Shown: piece after piece, positions 36,593-45,278 of the stretch
Layout: every line of letters starts with the position of its first letter
Numbering within the stretch: the first letter of the stretch is position 1
DNA from: Methylobacterium planeticum
Lineage (GTDB): Bacteria; Pseudomonadota; Alphaproteobacteria; Rhizobiales; Beijerinckiaceae
DNA length: 64,000 nucleotides
Reading direction: 5' to 3'
Assembly (NCBI RefSeq): GCF_008806345.1
Contig: NZ_VZZJ01000019.1
Location: 36,633 to 100,632 of the forward strand
The notes under the pieces: generated by a model
Seen by the model: only the letters and a program-made list of their open reading frames with translations
The model's database searches: none
What the model was told of the DNA's origin: nothing
Program-made: the position numbers and the translations under genes

Positions 36593-37009
36593 TCAGGCTG
36601 CCTGGGTTTGCCAGCGTTCCACGAGGTCGCTCAGGCCTTCTGCAGCGAAGTAGCCGGCCACCGCGGGGCTGCGCCGATCGCCAGCGAGGTAGGCACGGAG
36701 TGCCGCTGCATCGCCATTCAGGAACATGGCCAGCGCGACCTTGGACACGAGCCAGGGACCACCGGCGACATGCCGTCCGATGTCATGGTCCCGGCACCAC
36801 ATCCTGATGGTGCGCTCGGTGCGATTGGCGCGCTCGGCGGCTTCGGACGTTGTCAGGCCTTCGCGGCGATCGAAGGGGATGAGACAGCGGGGGCGCTGGC
36901 CATCCGAATGACGGATGACGCTTGATGACGCGTCAGAGCGGATAGGCGAATTACGCGCACCCGTACGCGTGTAGGGGTAGAACAGGGATGACGCGTCATA
37001 ATCCGTCAT
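36593..37009 (-). CDS. Helix-turn-helix DNA-binding protein
   Basis: A 138-residue product. The central part EGLTTSEAAERANRTERTIR, then MWCRDHDIGRHVAGGPWLVS, has the pattern of a MerR/excisionase-type winged helix used to bind DNA. The true start may be internal. Located just after the primase-helicase gene. Confidence 0.62.
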   Translation of the reverse strand: MTDYDASSLFYPYTRTGARNSPIRSDASSSVIRHSDGQRPRCLIPFDRREGLTTSEAAERANRTERTIRMWCRDHDIGRHVAGGPWLVSKVALAMFLNGDAAALRAYLAGDRRSPAVAGYFAAEGLSDLVERWQTQAA

Positions 37010-37012
37010 GCG

Positions 37013-38404
37013 TCATTGCTCCGGATAGCCCGGGGTTACTCGGACGCGCACACCCCGGAAGCCGCGTGAGTTCGTGGTCCGGTGTGGCTGAAATCCCTTC
37101 CGCCGCATCGCCGGGGCAAACGCCTTCACCGTGCCGGGATCGTCGCCTGCAGCGCGAGCGTAGTCACACCACGATGCGTAGAGTTCACCGGTCGTATCCC
37201 AGCAGTGCTGATCGTTCTGACGCACCACGCATTTCTCAGTGAGCCACTGGCCCATGAGATCCTGCTCGGCAAAATAGCTCTCGGTGGCCTCGACGACGCT
37301 CTCGGGCCGGACGAGCCCGTTCTGCTGCCAGTCCATGCAGCCCTCGATCATCCAGCGCAGGATGGCCGGCCACTCTTCCTTCAGCTTCTGCTCGAGCTCC
37401 CGATCGGGCGCCTCGGGCTTGCGGATGAAGGGCACAATGTTGAACCGCCGCCGAGCCGCATCGTCGACGTTGCGCAGCATGGGCTGGTGATTGCCGACAA
37501 TCGTCAGCTTGAAGGTCGGCGTGAAGGTGAAGAAGTCCTGGCGCATGAACCGCGCTGTGACCGGGTCACCACCGGTGAGTTGCTTGATGCGCGCCTCGGC
37601 CCAGCCTCGATCCTCCTCCGTCTCCGATGCGGTCACCAGGCGGGCGCCGCGGAGCATGGCCATGTCGGTCGGGTGCTTGTCCCCCTTGGAGCTTACGAAC
37701 GTGTCCATGGCAGCCGTCTTGGCGTAGGCCGAGAGGATCGCGGTCAGCACGTTCAGGAACACGCTCTTGCCGTTGCCGCCGGGGCCGTAGACGAACACAA
37801 GGGCGTGCTCTCGGGTCAGGCCGGTGAGGGCGTAGCCACACCATTGGCGAAGGAAGCGGATCAGTCCGCCATCGCTACCGGTGGCCTGGTCGAGGAAGGC
37901 GAGCCAGAGCGGGCAATCCGGCGTCTCGGCCGGCGTGATCGCCGTCAGCTTTGTGATGTGCTCGGCCTGGTCGGCGGCTCGGAGCTCGCCGGTTCGCAGG
38001 TCGACCGTACCGCCGGGCGTGCCGAGCAGCCACGGGTCCGAATCCCAGACCTCCGCTGTGACCGCGAAGGTCGGATCCGCTCGGCAGAACCGCTCGACGC
38101 CCGACGCGAAGCTGGTCTTCGAAGCGATGAACCGCGTCTTCTGATCGCCGTCCCGGCATAGCTCGCGGGCGAGCTCTCGGGCCCAGTGGAAAGCCACCTG
38201 TTTGCGGTTCGGCACCCACGCGGCACCTGTCCATGCGTGCCAGGATCCGGTGTCGTGACAGAACAGCAGTTCGCCCGTATGCCGCTCGGCGAAGGTCTGG
38301 GCGGCCCAATCCTCCGTTAGCAGGTCGCCGTTACTGCCGCTGCGCGAGGCGCGGCTCTGCTCGAACTCGAACAGCCGATGGATATCCTCAGCTCCGGCTG
38401 CCAT
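37013..38404 (-). CDS. P4/D5-type primase-helicase (SF3 helicase)
   Basis: A 463-residue replication protein. The N-terminal D5_N-type region has NRKQVAFHWARELARELC and a later VWDSDPWLLGTPGGTVDLRT. The SF3/AAA helicase core has Walker A GPGGNGKS (residues 207-214), Walker B-like ARLVTASETEEDRGW and a sensor KLTIVGNHQP. The C terminus carries the poxvirus D5/P4 3' domain-like end. Phage and satellite elements use this type to start their own replication. It overlaps the prim-pol gene by 17 bp. Confidence 0.88.
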   Translation of the reverse strand: MAAGAEDIHRLFEFEQSRASRSGSNGDLLTEDWAAQTFAERHTGELLFCHDTGSWHAWTGAAWVPNRKQVAFHWARELARELCRDGDQKTRFIASKTSFASGVERFCRADPTFAVTAEVWDSDPWLLGTPGGTVDLRTGELRAADQAEHITKLTAITPAETPDCPLWLAFLDQATGSDGGLIRFLRQWCGYALTGLTREHALVFVYGPGGNGKSVFLNVLTAILSAYAKTAAMDTFVSSKGDKHPTDMAMLRGARLVTASETEEDRGWAEARIKQLTGGDPVTARFMRQDFFTFTPTFKLTIVGNHQPMLRNVDDAARRRFNIVPFIRKPEAPDRELEQKLKEEWPAILRWMIEGCMDWQQNGLVRPESVVEATESYFAEQDLMGQWLTEKCVVRQNDQHCWDTTGELYASWCDYARAAGDDPGTVKAFAPAMRRKGFQPHRTTNSRGFRGVRVRVTPGYPEQ

Positions 38405-39260
38405 CGCGCGCCTCCCTGCGTCGAAGCTCTTTCTTGGCGATCGATCCGACCGTCTTCGTCACCTCGTCGGCCGCAAGTGGCGGCCGGCAGCGGGCGAGGT
38501 TCCAGGCCTGCACCAGCTCGTGCGCCATGCCCGGGTCGACGTACCGGCGCAGGAGGTGGCCGGTGAGCCGGGAGACCGCGACGTTGCGGCCACCGTCGGC
38601 CACGCCCTCGGAGACGAGGCGGCGCCACTCGGACGGATCGCGCGCCGCGCCCTCGCTCGGCCGCGTCAGCGCCTGGACCATCCAGACCGGCATCTCGGCC
38701 ATGGGCGCGTCGTCAGGATGATGGTCCACCGACCACTCGTAGGAGCGCCCGGAGGCGTGCAGGCTCGGCGGCGCCACGACGTACCCGCCGGTGCCGCGGA
38801 TATCGAGGCCGGGAGCGAGCCCGCCGTGGTCGCCCGCGCTGTTGCGGATCTCGACGCCCTCGGGCGGGCGGAAGAAGATGTGCTCGCCGCCGCCGCCGGT
38901 CAGCGCCCGGCAGCTATGGGGCAGCGGGCCGTGCTCGGCCTCCAGCGCCTGCAGGCTCTCGTCGCCGCCGTGCCGCGGGTCGACGTCGAGCACAACCGCG
39001 TTGCCGGTGGCGAGGCCCCCGTTGGCGAAGGGCGCCGTCGTGAACCAGTGCCGGATGATGTGCTCGTGGCTCGTGGCGTTCGTCAGCCCGCGCGGCGCCA
39101 GCTTCGCCAGGGGGTGCTTGCCGGCATCAGTGCAATCGGGCTTGCCGCAGGTGCAGACCAGCCGGCCGCCGTCGTCGGCGCGGATGCCATGCAACGGGAA
39201 GACGCGGCCGCCGCGAGAGGCGAGATAGAGGGCGGCGTCGAGGCGCGCGGTGTCCGTCAT
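38388..39260 (-). CDS. Bifunctional primase-polymerase (prim-pol) protein
   Basis: A 290-residue protein of the archaeo-eukaryotic primase superfamily. It has the N-terminal motif GGRVFPLHGI, a small Cys cluster (CTCGKPDC), the metal-binding DxD in VVLDVDPRHGG (Asp92, Asp94) and GYVVAPPSLHASG. A PriCT-like helical end (DEVTKTVGSIAKKELRRREA) follows. Together with the helicase it forms a split replication module. Confidence 0.85.
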   Translation of the reverse strand: MTDTARLDAALYLASRGGRVFPLHGIRADDGGRLVCTCGKPDCTDAGKHPLAKLAPRGLTNATSHEHIIRHWFTTAPFANGGLATGNAVVLDVDPRHGGDESLQALEAEHGPLPHSCRALTGGGGEHIFFRPPEGVEIRNSAGDHGGLAPGLDIRGTGGYVVAPPSLHASGRSYEWSVDHHPDDAPMAEMPVWMVQALTRPSEGAARDPSEWRRLVSEGVADGGRNVAVSRLTGHLLRRYVDPGMAHELVQAWNLARCRPPLAADEVTKTVGSIAKKELRRREARDGSRS

Positions 39261-39475
39261 GCGGCGCCTCCCGCATCGCCGCGGCCGGACGAGCAGCGGA
39301 GGCAGCGCTGCGCTTCCTCGAACCGGCGCTCGCGCTGCAGGTTCATGAGATGCCAGCGGGCGAAGGTCAGCGCGCCGATCAGCTCGGTGAGTTCCTGATC
39401 GGTGCCGGCCTCGGCCGATCGCAGGGCGTCCGGAATGCCCGGGATCGTGCAGAGGATGGCTTGGGCAAGGCTCAT
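39257..39475 (-). CDS. Small hypothetical protein
   Basis: A 72-residue helical product (MSLAQAILCTIPGIPDALRS) with two Cys near the end (AQRCLRCSSG). Start and stop overlap neighbouring genes by 4 bp. No family is recognised. Confidence 0.52.
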   Translation of the reverse strand: MSLAQAILCTIPGIPDALRSAEAGTDQELTELIGALTFARWHLMNLQRERRFEEAQRCLRCSSGRGDAGGAA

Positions 39476-39648
39476 GCGTGGCCTCCCTGCAGATAGGCGC
39501 GCACCTCGTCGGGCCGGCGGAAGAGGCCGGTGACCGTGCCGTCGCGGTCGATCAGAGCGACGAAGGGGAGGGCGATCTCCCGCTCCCCGGATCGGGGGAG
39601 CGGCTTGGACGGGATGCGGGCCGGGCGCCGCTTCGCGGGATCAGCCAT
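39472..39648 (-). CDS. Small hypothetical protein
   Basis: A 58-residue product from ATG 39648 with CGGAGG upstream. The sequence has a basic N terminus and a beta-strand-like IALPFVALIDRDGTVTGLFR. It overlaps both neighbours by 4-8 bp. No family is recognised. Confidence 0.55.
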   Translation of the reverse strand: MADPAKRRPARIPSKPLPRSGEREIALPFVALIDRDGTVTGLFRRPDEVRAYLQGGHA

Positions 39649-39928
39649 GACCGTCCTCCGAGGTGGAGCGCACCACCCGGCCGAGGCGGGCGAGCGCCCA
39701 CTCGTCGAGGAGGTCCACGGGGTAGAGCGGGACGCGGCCGGCTTTCTGGAAGGGCGGGCCACCGCCGAGGCAGGCGAACTTCGCCAGGGTGGCCACCGCG
39801 AGCTCGATGCCGTGCCGATCGAGGAGATGCCGGCTGGCCTCCCAGCGGCGGAGCCGGGGCTTGCCAGCGGTCTTCGGCGGGAAAAGCTCCGCCGGCCCCC
39901 TCGAGAGGGGCTGTTGCACATCGGTCAT
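39641..39928 (-). CDS. Excisionase/HTH-like DNA-binding protein
   Basis: A 95-residue product with AGGAGCTGC upstream of its ATG. The part FACLGGGPPFQKAGRVPLYP, then VDLLDEWALARLG, matches the winged-helix pattern of AlpA/Xis-like proteins that bend att DNA or activate satellite genes. It is the second conserved HTH in this operon. Confidence 0.65.
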   Translation of the reverse strand: MTDVQQPLSRGPAELFPPKTAGKPRLRRWEASRHLLDRHGIELAVATLAKFACLGGGPPFQKAGRVPLYPVDLLDEWALARLGRVVRSTSEDGHG

Positions 39929-39989
39929 GAAATGCAGCTCCTAGAAGTAGAGCTTTGGCCTTCGTCTGCGGCCTAGGCTCTGAGGATTG

Positions 39990-40601
39990 CTACTCGCCTT
40001 CGTCCTTCAGGTGCTCACCGTTCTCGATGAGCTTCTTCATGTTCTCCATCGACCGCTCGATCGAGTTGGGCCGCTGTCGGAAAGAGAACGGGGTGCTCCA
40101 GAACTCTTCCGGTATCTCGATCCCGAGCCGGTGACTGCGGGTGATCAGAAGAGCAAGGCTCCGGCTGGCGCTGGAGCGGATCGACCGGATCGCGGGCAGC
40201 TCCGAGGCCGCCAATTCCTGGTCGATCTCGATGTCCGTGCCGACAATCGGCCGGGGCTGATGCAGGCCAGCTGGTGAGTACCGGCCGCACATGATCTCCT
40301 CGATCTTCTGACCCGTGCCGTCGGCCTTGTCGCGTGCGGTCTCGACGATGCGGGACCACTTTGGCGCGAGCGCCTCGGGGAGAGCCGCCGCAATCTCTGC
40401 AGCCCGCGTGACGTTCACGCCGTGACCTTCGTAGAATTCCTGCGAGACGATCGTGAGGAAAGTCTCGAAGAAGGTGTAGCCGCGGCCGGAGGCCTTCTGG
40501 TCGATGGAGAAGGGCAATTGCTCGCGTCGCGAGAGCGACTTCAACGCGTCCGGGGCGAGACGCGTGAGGTCGCAAAATTGGCTACGAGACAGGTCGGGCA
40601 T
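39990..40601 (-). CDS. Hypothetical protein with HTH-like N terminus
   Basis: A 203-residue product from ATG 40601. The N terminus MPDLSRSQFCDLTRLAPDAL, then KSLSRREQLPF, resembles a MerR-like HTH. The middle and C-terminal parts are helical and match nothing known. Preceded by a hairpin-free gap of 73 bp. Possibly a transcriptional regulator of the operon. Confidence 0.62.
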   Translation of the reverse strand: MPDLSRSQFCDLTRLAPDALKSLSRREQLPFSIDQKASGRGYTFFETFLTIVSQEFYEGHGVNVTRAAEIAAALPEALAPKWSRIVETARDKADGTGQKIEEIMCGRYSPAGLHQPRPIVGTDIEIDQELAASELPAIRSIRSSASRSLALLITRSHRLGIEIPEEFWSTPFSFRQRPNSIERSMENMKKLIENGEHLKDEGE

Positions 40602-40674
40602 GGGCGCATCTCTATGGGTGCGAACTGACACCATCTGTTAGACCACTTACGCCACAAGGTGTCAACGCGCATCC

Positions 40675-40947
40675 TTAAAGTTTCTTCGGTCGATCCAGCT
40701 CCTGCTCCAGACCTCGATCTCCGCCCGCGGCCCAGATGAGCTGGCTCGGCCCGCCCACGGGTGCCGCCAGCGACGGCTCGGCGTCTCCGCCATCCTCATG
40801 GTCGGCATCGCCGTCAGACGCGTCGAGCAACGCGACGATGCGGTCGACGACGTCGAGGGCGAGTTCGGCCAGGCGCTCGAACTCCTGGCGCGGGATGGTA
40901 GCGGCCGGCACTCTGCGCGAGGCCGGGAAGCGAACAATGTTCGTCAC
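40675..40947 (-). CDS. Small acidic hypothetical protein
   Basis: A 90-residue product (MTNIVRFPASRRVPAATIPR, then an acidic SDGDADHEDGGDAEP stretch). Its start overlaps the preceding gene's stop by 4 bp. No family is recognised. Confidence 0.55.
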   Translation of the reverse strand: MTNIVRFPASRRVPAATIPRQEFERLAELALDVVDRIVALLDASDGDADHEDGGDAEPSLAAPVGGPSQLIWAAGGDRGLEQELDRPKKL

Positions 40948-41480
40948 TTTGCGCGCTCCTCGGTACCCGGTGCTGTGGCCGGCTCTGCGAGCCAGCCGCG
41001 GATCTCATCCGGCGTCACGTCCGGCCGGCGAATGCGTGAGAGACCCGCCAAGCCAAGCACCCGGTCAAGCAGCTGGCGACAGAGCTGCTCGGGGAGCTCG
41101 ATCTCATCGTCGTCCCACCAGCCGCCTGACACCGAAGCGATCAGGCGCGCTTGCAGGCCTAGGGCGGAGATCGATGCGGCCGGCAGTCCGACCGCCTCTC
41201 TCAGGATAGCGCGCTGGAGGCGAGCCGAGTGTGCCTCCGCCTGATTGAGAGCCTTGCCGTTCGCTGGTGTGGGCGAGACGCAGTTGAGGTCGTCGTGCAC
41301 GCGCTGAAACTCTTCGTATCGCTCATTGAGCGCGATCAGTTCGGCCTCGACTGTCGTCGCGAACGGGACCGGCAAAGGGGCGGCCTCGGCGCCGCGCGGC
41401 AGGGACGATCGCAGCGCCTCGGCGCGCTGGCGGAGCGAAGGGCTCTCGGGAGCCGCCTTCCTGTTCCTCGTCGTGTTCAT
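40944..41480 (-). CDS. Hypothetical helical protein of the satellite operon
   Basis: A 178-residue product from ATG 41480 with AGAGGCTGG upstream. It is Arg/Leu/Glu-rich and helical, with a conserved-looking SVSGGWWDDDEIELPEQLCR and VTPDEIRGWLAEPATAPG near the end. The open frame continues upstream to 41855, but that part lacks coding character. No family is recognised. Confidence 0.62.
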   Translation of the reverse strand: MNTTRNRKAAPESPSLRQRAEALRSSLPRGAEAAPLPVPFATTVEAELIALNERYEEFQRVHDDLNCVSPTPANGKALNQAEAHSARLQRAILREAVGLPAASISALGLQARLIASVSGGWWDDDEIELPEQLCRQLLDRVLGLAGLSRIRRPDVTPDEIRGWLAEPATAPGTEERAK

Positions 41481-41491
41481 GCCAGCCTCTT

Positions 41492-41758
41492 TCACGCCAG
41501 GTGCAGGAAGCCGTAGGCGGCGACGCCCCCGGCGATGATCACGAAGGCCGAGACGAGGTCGCCGGCCATGTCGAGGAAGCGCGGGGCCCGCACGTGGGCG
41601 GTGTCGGGGCGGACAGGCGCCACGGCGTGCCAGGGTTCGATGCTGCCGGGCAGCGGCTCGTCGGGCTGCAGATCGGACACGGGACGCTCGTAGAGCGAGG
41701 AGAGGGTGACGAAGCGGGCCGATCTTGCTGGACGGCGGCCGAGCGGGGGCATTGCCAT
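41492..41758 (-). CDS. Small hypothetical protein with C-terminal helix
   Basis: An 88-residue product with a probable C-terminal membrane segment (DLVSAFVIIAGGVAAYGFLH). It is the first gene of the minus-strand operon, facing the operator region. ATG 41758 or the ATG two codons later may be used. No family is recognised. Confidence 0.55.
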   Translation of the reverse strand: MAMPPLGRRPARSARFVTLSSLYERPVSDLQPDEPLPGSIEPWHAVAPVRPDTAHVRAPRFLDMAGDLVSAFVIIAGGVAAYGFLHLA

Positions 41759-41853
41759 AACCGGTGTGCTCCGGGGCTAAAGGGATCAGGGATGCTTGGA
41801 ACTGCGCGATTGCGCAGGCATCAGGCCTCGGCCGCGTTGCTCTTCGGCGCCGC

Positions 41854-41913
41854 ACCTGATAACATTAATATCAGGTCGGATCCCGACCTAAGTCAATATC
41901 AAAAATATCAGGT
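41854..41913. promoter_or_regulatory. Operator-like repeats between early operon and xre gene
   Basis: An inverted repeat ACCTGATA (41854-41861) - 7 bp - TATCAGGT (41869-41876) is followed by a second AATATCAGGT half-site at 41904-41913, next to the xre start. A further imperfect palindrome (AGGTCGG-ATC-CCGACCT, 41873-41889) overlaps. The arrangement fits autoregulation by the Xre protein and control of the divergent operon. Confidence 0.6.
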
Positions 41914-41917
41914 GCGC

Positions 41918-42160
41918 ATGATTTCGATCAGGCAGGTGAAGGCAGCACGCGCTCTCCTGGGCTGGTCGCAGGACGATCTGGCTCGCAGCTCATCCGTTTC
42001 AAAGCCGACCATCGCGCGCCTGGAGACCGGCGAGGGCGCGCTCGGCGGCTATGCCGACACCCGTGACAAAATTCTTGCTGCCCTCGAAGCGGCCGGTGTC
42101 ATCTTCATCGAGGAGAATGGCGAAGGGCCTGGTGTGCGGCTGCGGAAGGTCGCCGAATGA
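41918..42160 (+). CDS. Xre-family transcriptional regulator
   Basis: An 80-residue protein with a classic HTH_3: QVKAARALLGWSQDDLARSS, then SVSKPTIARLETGEGAL. It ends with a short DKILAALEAAGVIFIEENGE tail typical of Xre antitoxins and phage-type repressors. ATG 41918 or GTG 41912 may be the start. The stop overlaps the next start (ATGA). It diverges from the early operon over a repeat-rich operator. Confidence 0.88.
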   Translation: MISIRQVKAARALLGWSQDDLARSSSVSKPTIARLETGEGALGGYADTRDKILAALEAAGVIFIEENGEGPGVRLRKVAE

Positions 42161-42681
42161 CCTTCGATCTGCGCGAGCTGCCGAGGCTTCTGACTGACCT
42201 CTACGCAATAGTGGCTCGGCTTGAGGAGTTGGCACCAGGCCGGAAATTCACGCCTGATGGCCATCTCGTGGGCAGCATCGGTGAGGCAGTGGCCGCGTAT
42301 GCATATGGTCTGGAGCTACTGCCTGCCTCAGTGAAACAGCACGACGCCCAGGCATCGAACGGCAGGCTCGTTCAGATCAAACTCACGCAGGGCCAATCGG
42401 TCGCGCTGAGCTATGACTGCGAGCATTTGCTCGTTCTGCAGCTTGATCAGAAGCGCGGCTTCGTCGAGGTCTACAACGGCCCCGGTGCCCCGGTTTGGGC
42501 GAGGATCGAGAGCAAACGAGGTATTGGGCAGCAACGGCAAATTCGCCTTTCCACTTTGCGCAGCATCGCTGAGGCGGTGCCAGGGGCAGCCCTGCCGCAG
42601 CTGCGTCCGCTTCCTGACATCCTTCCAAAGGCGCTCGAAGCGGCCGGCGTCGAATTCAATCCAGAGAACGGGGCTAATTGA
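42157..42681 (+). CDS. PD-(D/E)XK nuclease-like (DUF6998-like) protein
   Basis: A 174-residue protein coupled to xre (ATGA). GSIGEAVAAYAYGLELLP (Glu43), HDAQASNGR (Asp63) and LVQIKLTQG (Gln73, Lys75) fit the E-x(n)-D-x(n)-QxK pattern of PD-(D/E)XK-fold nucleases, and the whole resembles DUF6998. The gene could encode a restriction-like or toxin effector with Xre as its regulator. The function is inferred only. Confidence 0.65.
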   Translation: MTFDLRELPRLLTDLYAIVARLEELAPGRKFTPDGHLVGSIGEAVAAYAYGLELLPASVKQHDAQASNGRLVQIKLTQGQSVALSYDCEHLLVLQLDQKRGFVEVYNGPGAPVWARIESKRGIGQQRQIRLSTLRSIAEAVPGAALPQLRPLPDILPKALEAAGVEFNPENGAN

Positions 42682-42789
42682 AGTGAGATGATCCCGAGTC
42701 CCGGTCTGAAACTATTTTTTCCGGGACTGGCTGAACTAGATGTCCTCACCGGGTTAGAGTGCCACCCTCTGAATGGCAGGATTTGGAAA

Positions 42790-43686
42790 ATGGCGCAGTA
42801 CCAGCATGTTTTCTTCGAGCCCTGGATTGGATCGAAGTATTACACCGATGGTCTTTGGGGCAAAAAGGTCTTGATCGTCGGAGAGTCACACTACGACGAA
42901 TTTTTCAGCAATAAATCTGATGCTGCTTCAGGTATGTCGAAGCCAAAGCATACATTAGGGCGCGACTGGACCCAGTATTGTATTCAAGCAATCGTCAGTG
43001 GTGAAAAGGGTCCGGCCTTCTGGACGAGTTTGAGGAACAGAGTAGGCGGTGCGGAGCACGAAGAAGCACCAGCCGCAGCATTCTGGCCGAGGGTTGCGTA
43101 CTACAACTTTGTGCAGACCCCTGTCGGTGGCGCTGCACGTGTTGCTCCTACCAAAGAGCAATTCAAGAACTCCATGGCTGCATTCGAGGAAGTGCTTGAG
43201 AAACTGAACCCTGATCGCGTGATAGTAACTGGAGATCGTATGCATCCATACATACCCTCTCGAGTTGGAAAGTGGCCCGACCTGATGGGCGAGGACGAAT
43301 ACACAAAGATCCCGATCGAGTATTTCGTAGATTGTGGTGGCAAAAAAATTTATATAACAATGACATCTCATCCAACTAGCTCCTATTTCTATAAGACTCT
43401 AGCGGTTCTATTTCAAGAATTTATCGCGACAGATTGGGATAACTATGAATGTGAGTATTGGATAGCAGATCTGAAAATTAGAACCAGGAAGGCTCTAAGT
43501 GGTCTTGACGTTCTAACCTCTCTAACATCTCATTTGCATTTGAAGCATCATAGCAAAGGCTACGCGACTATGGAGAACAGCGCCATTGAGAATGGCTTTT
43601 ACTTGTTGAAGAATAAGAAAACTAACGCTGAAACGTCGTACAAGGATGCCGACAGCGTGATCGCGGCCGGATGGGTAATTGATTGA
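42790..43686 (+). CDS. Uracil-DNA-glycosylase-like protein
   Basis: A 298-residue product from ATG 42790, with AGGA about 12 bases upstream; an in-frame start at 42688 is less likely. The N-terminal GKKVLIVGESHYD, then YYNFVQTPVG, DRVIVTGDRMHPYIPSR and TMTSHPTSSYF follow the order of motifs in UDG-fold proteins of unknown activity. The C-terminal 90 residues (KTNAETSYKDADSVIAAG) look like a separate domain. It is AT-rich, so probably acquired with the cargo. The assignment is tentative. Confidence 0.5.
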   Translation: MAQYQHVFFEPWIGSKYYTDGLWGKKVLIVGESHYDEFFSNKSDAASGMSKPKHTLGRDWTQYCIQAIVSGEKGPAFWTSLRNRVGGAEHEEAPAAAFWPRVAYYNFVQTPVGGAARVAPTKEQFKNSMAAFEEVLEKLNPDRVIVTGDRMHPYIPSRVGKWPDLMGEDEYTKIPIEYFVDCGGKKIYITMTSHPTSSYFYKTLAVLFQEFIATDWDNYECEYWIADLKIRTRKALSGLDVLTSLTSHLHLKHHSKGYATMENSAIENGFYLLKNKKTNAETSYKDADSVIAAGWVID

Positions 43687-43855
43687 GGTTATGCCTATGA
43701 TTGCAGCGGGCGCCGTGATTTGTTGACCGGCGCAGCGGTCAGTCTGGAAATCGCCGGAGTGGCCGCACGTGCCGCAGCAGCCGGCGCCTACAATCAGGGC
43801 AATGGCTCCGGCTACTACGGGTCGCGGCTACTAAGCCAACGCCCACGAACTGTGT

Positions 43856-45109
43856 TCAGAAGCCCTGCTGCGCATGCTGCGGCGGGACCTCTCTCATTTT
43901 GGCCACGGCTGGAACCAAGCTGCAGGCAATCCGCTCCGACACCGCATCAGCCGCGGCTACCAGCGCCGCGTCGGGCACGTGGGCATAGCGCGCTGTGACG
44001 CCCGGCACGCTGTGCCCGAGCAGCCCCGCGATTGTCAGCTCCGAGTAACCCATTCCCGCCGCCGTGGCGGCGAACGAGTGCCGCAGGACGTGCACCGTGA
44101 CGCCCTGCAGCCCGGCGCGGGTGCAGAGCCGATCCAGCACCTTGGGCAGCCCGACGAAGTGGCCGTCGCCGCGCTCGGCCGGGAACGTCCACTTCGAGCC
44201 GCTGGCATAGGGCAGGGCGCCGAAGGCTGCTTTGCCGATCGGCCGGAGCTGCGCACCGCTCTTGGTATCTCCGAACCGGATGCAGCCGTGCTCCTCGTCG
44301 AGCCAGGCGCGAGGCAGGGCGAGTGCCTCCATGCGCCGGCAGCCGGTCATCAAGAGGAATCGCACGGCCGCGATGCCAGACGCCGTCTCGCCATCGTCCT
44401 CCGCTTCACGCATGGCGCGGCCCAGGCGGCCAATCTCGGCAGCCGAGAGGAACCGCCGCTGCTTGCCGTCCGGCGAGCGCTGCACGCCGCGGGCGGGGTT
44501 CGCCGTGACGATCTTCTTTCGCTTTGCGAACTCAAGGATGGTGCCGAGCATGCCGACGGTGCGAGAGGCCACGCCCTTGCCGCCGGTGGTGACGCCACCG
44601 ACCCCGACGCGGGCCGCGGCCGTCCTCCCGGCCTCGATGTCCCGCTGCATCGCCTCGACATCGTCGGAGGTGAGGGCAGGGACCCTGCGCGTGCCCAGCA
44701 ACGGCTTCACGTGTCGCTCGATGCGGCTGCGGTCCATCGCCAGTGTCGAGGCCTTCACGCGGCCGGCAGCGTCCGCCAGGTAGAGGTCGCAGAGCTCGGC
44801 CACCGTCACGGCCCGTCGGATCTTGTGGCGGTCGGCGGAAGGGTCCTCGCCGTTGGTCGAGGCGCCGATCTTCTCGCGCGCCGCGCGCCGCGCTTCGTCC
44901 GGCGTGACTGCGCCGACGCGGGCAAAGGTCAGCTTGCGCTGGCGCCCCTCGGCAGTCCGGTAGAACACGAAGTAGGATGCCACGCCGCTCGGCATGACGC
45001 GTACGCCGAATCCTCGTAGCTCGCTGTCCCAGACCTGAACCTCGCGCGCGGGATCCGGCTCCAGAGCATCCACGAGGCGCTTCGTGATCTTCGGCAAATT
45101 CGACCCCAA
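43856..45109 (-). CDS. int: Tyrosine recombinase/integrase
   Basis: A 417-residue site-specific recombinase. The N-terminal DUF4102-type arm domain has FGVRVMPSGVASYFVFYRTA. The SAM-like core-binding domain follows at about residues 100-200. The catalytic residues are Arg258 (TGCRRMEAL), Lys283, His340/Arg343 (HVLRHSF), His366 (LLGHSV) and Tyr375 (ARYAHV). The start lies 169 bp inside the right att repeat, so it most likely catalyses integration at tRNA-Gly. Confidence 0.93.
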   Translation of the reverse strand: MGSNLPKITKRLVDALEPDPAREVQVWDSELRGFGVRVMPSGVASYFVFYRTAEGRQRKLTFARVGAVTPDEARRAAREKIGASTNGEDPSADRHKIRRAVTVAELCDLYLADAAGRVKASTLAMDRSRIERHVKPLLGTRRVPALTSDDVEAMQRDIEAGRTAAARVGVGGVTTGGKGVASRTVGMLGTILEFAKRKKIVTANPARGVQRSPDGKQRRFLSAAEIGRLGRAMREAEDDGETASGIAAVRFLLMTGCRRMEALALPRAWLDEEHGCIRFGDTKSGAQLRPIGKAAFGALPYASGSKWTFPAERGDGHFVGLPKVLDRLCTRAGLQGVTVHVLRHSFAATAAGMGYSELTIAGLLGHSVPGVTARYAHVPDAALVAAADAVSERIACSLVPAVAKMREVPPQHAQQGF

Positions 45110-45278
45110 CCCAGTTTTCGGCCCGGCCGCGGAAGCAGGGCGGAAGCAGATGGGGGAAAATCGAGGCCCATCCGCGCAATCGGAGGCAAACTCGAAATCG
45201 GCGGAAGAACAAGCCAGATCAGGCGCTTAGCAATGACGCGCCAACTCAAGCAAACATACGAAAAGTGGAGAACCTAAA

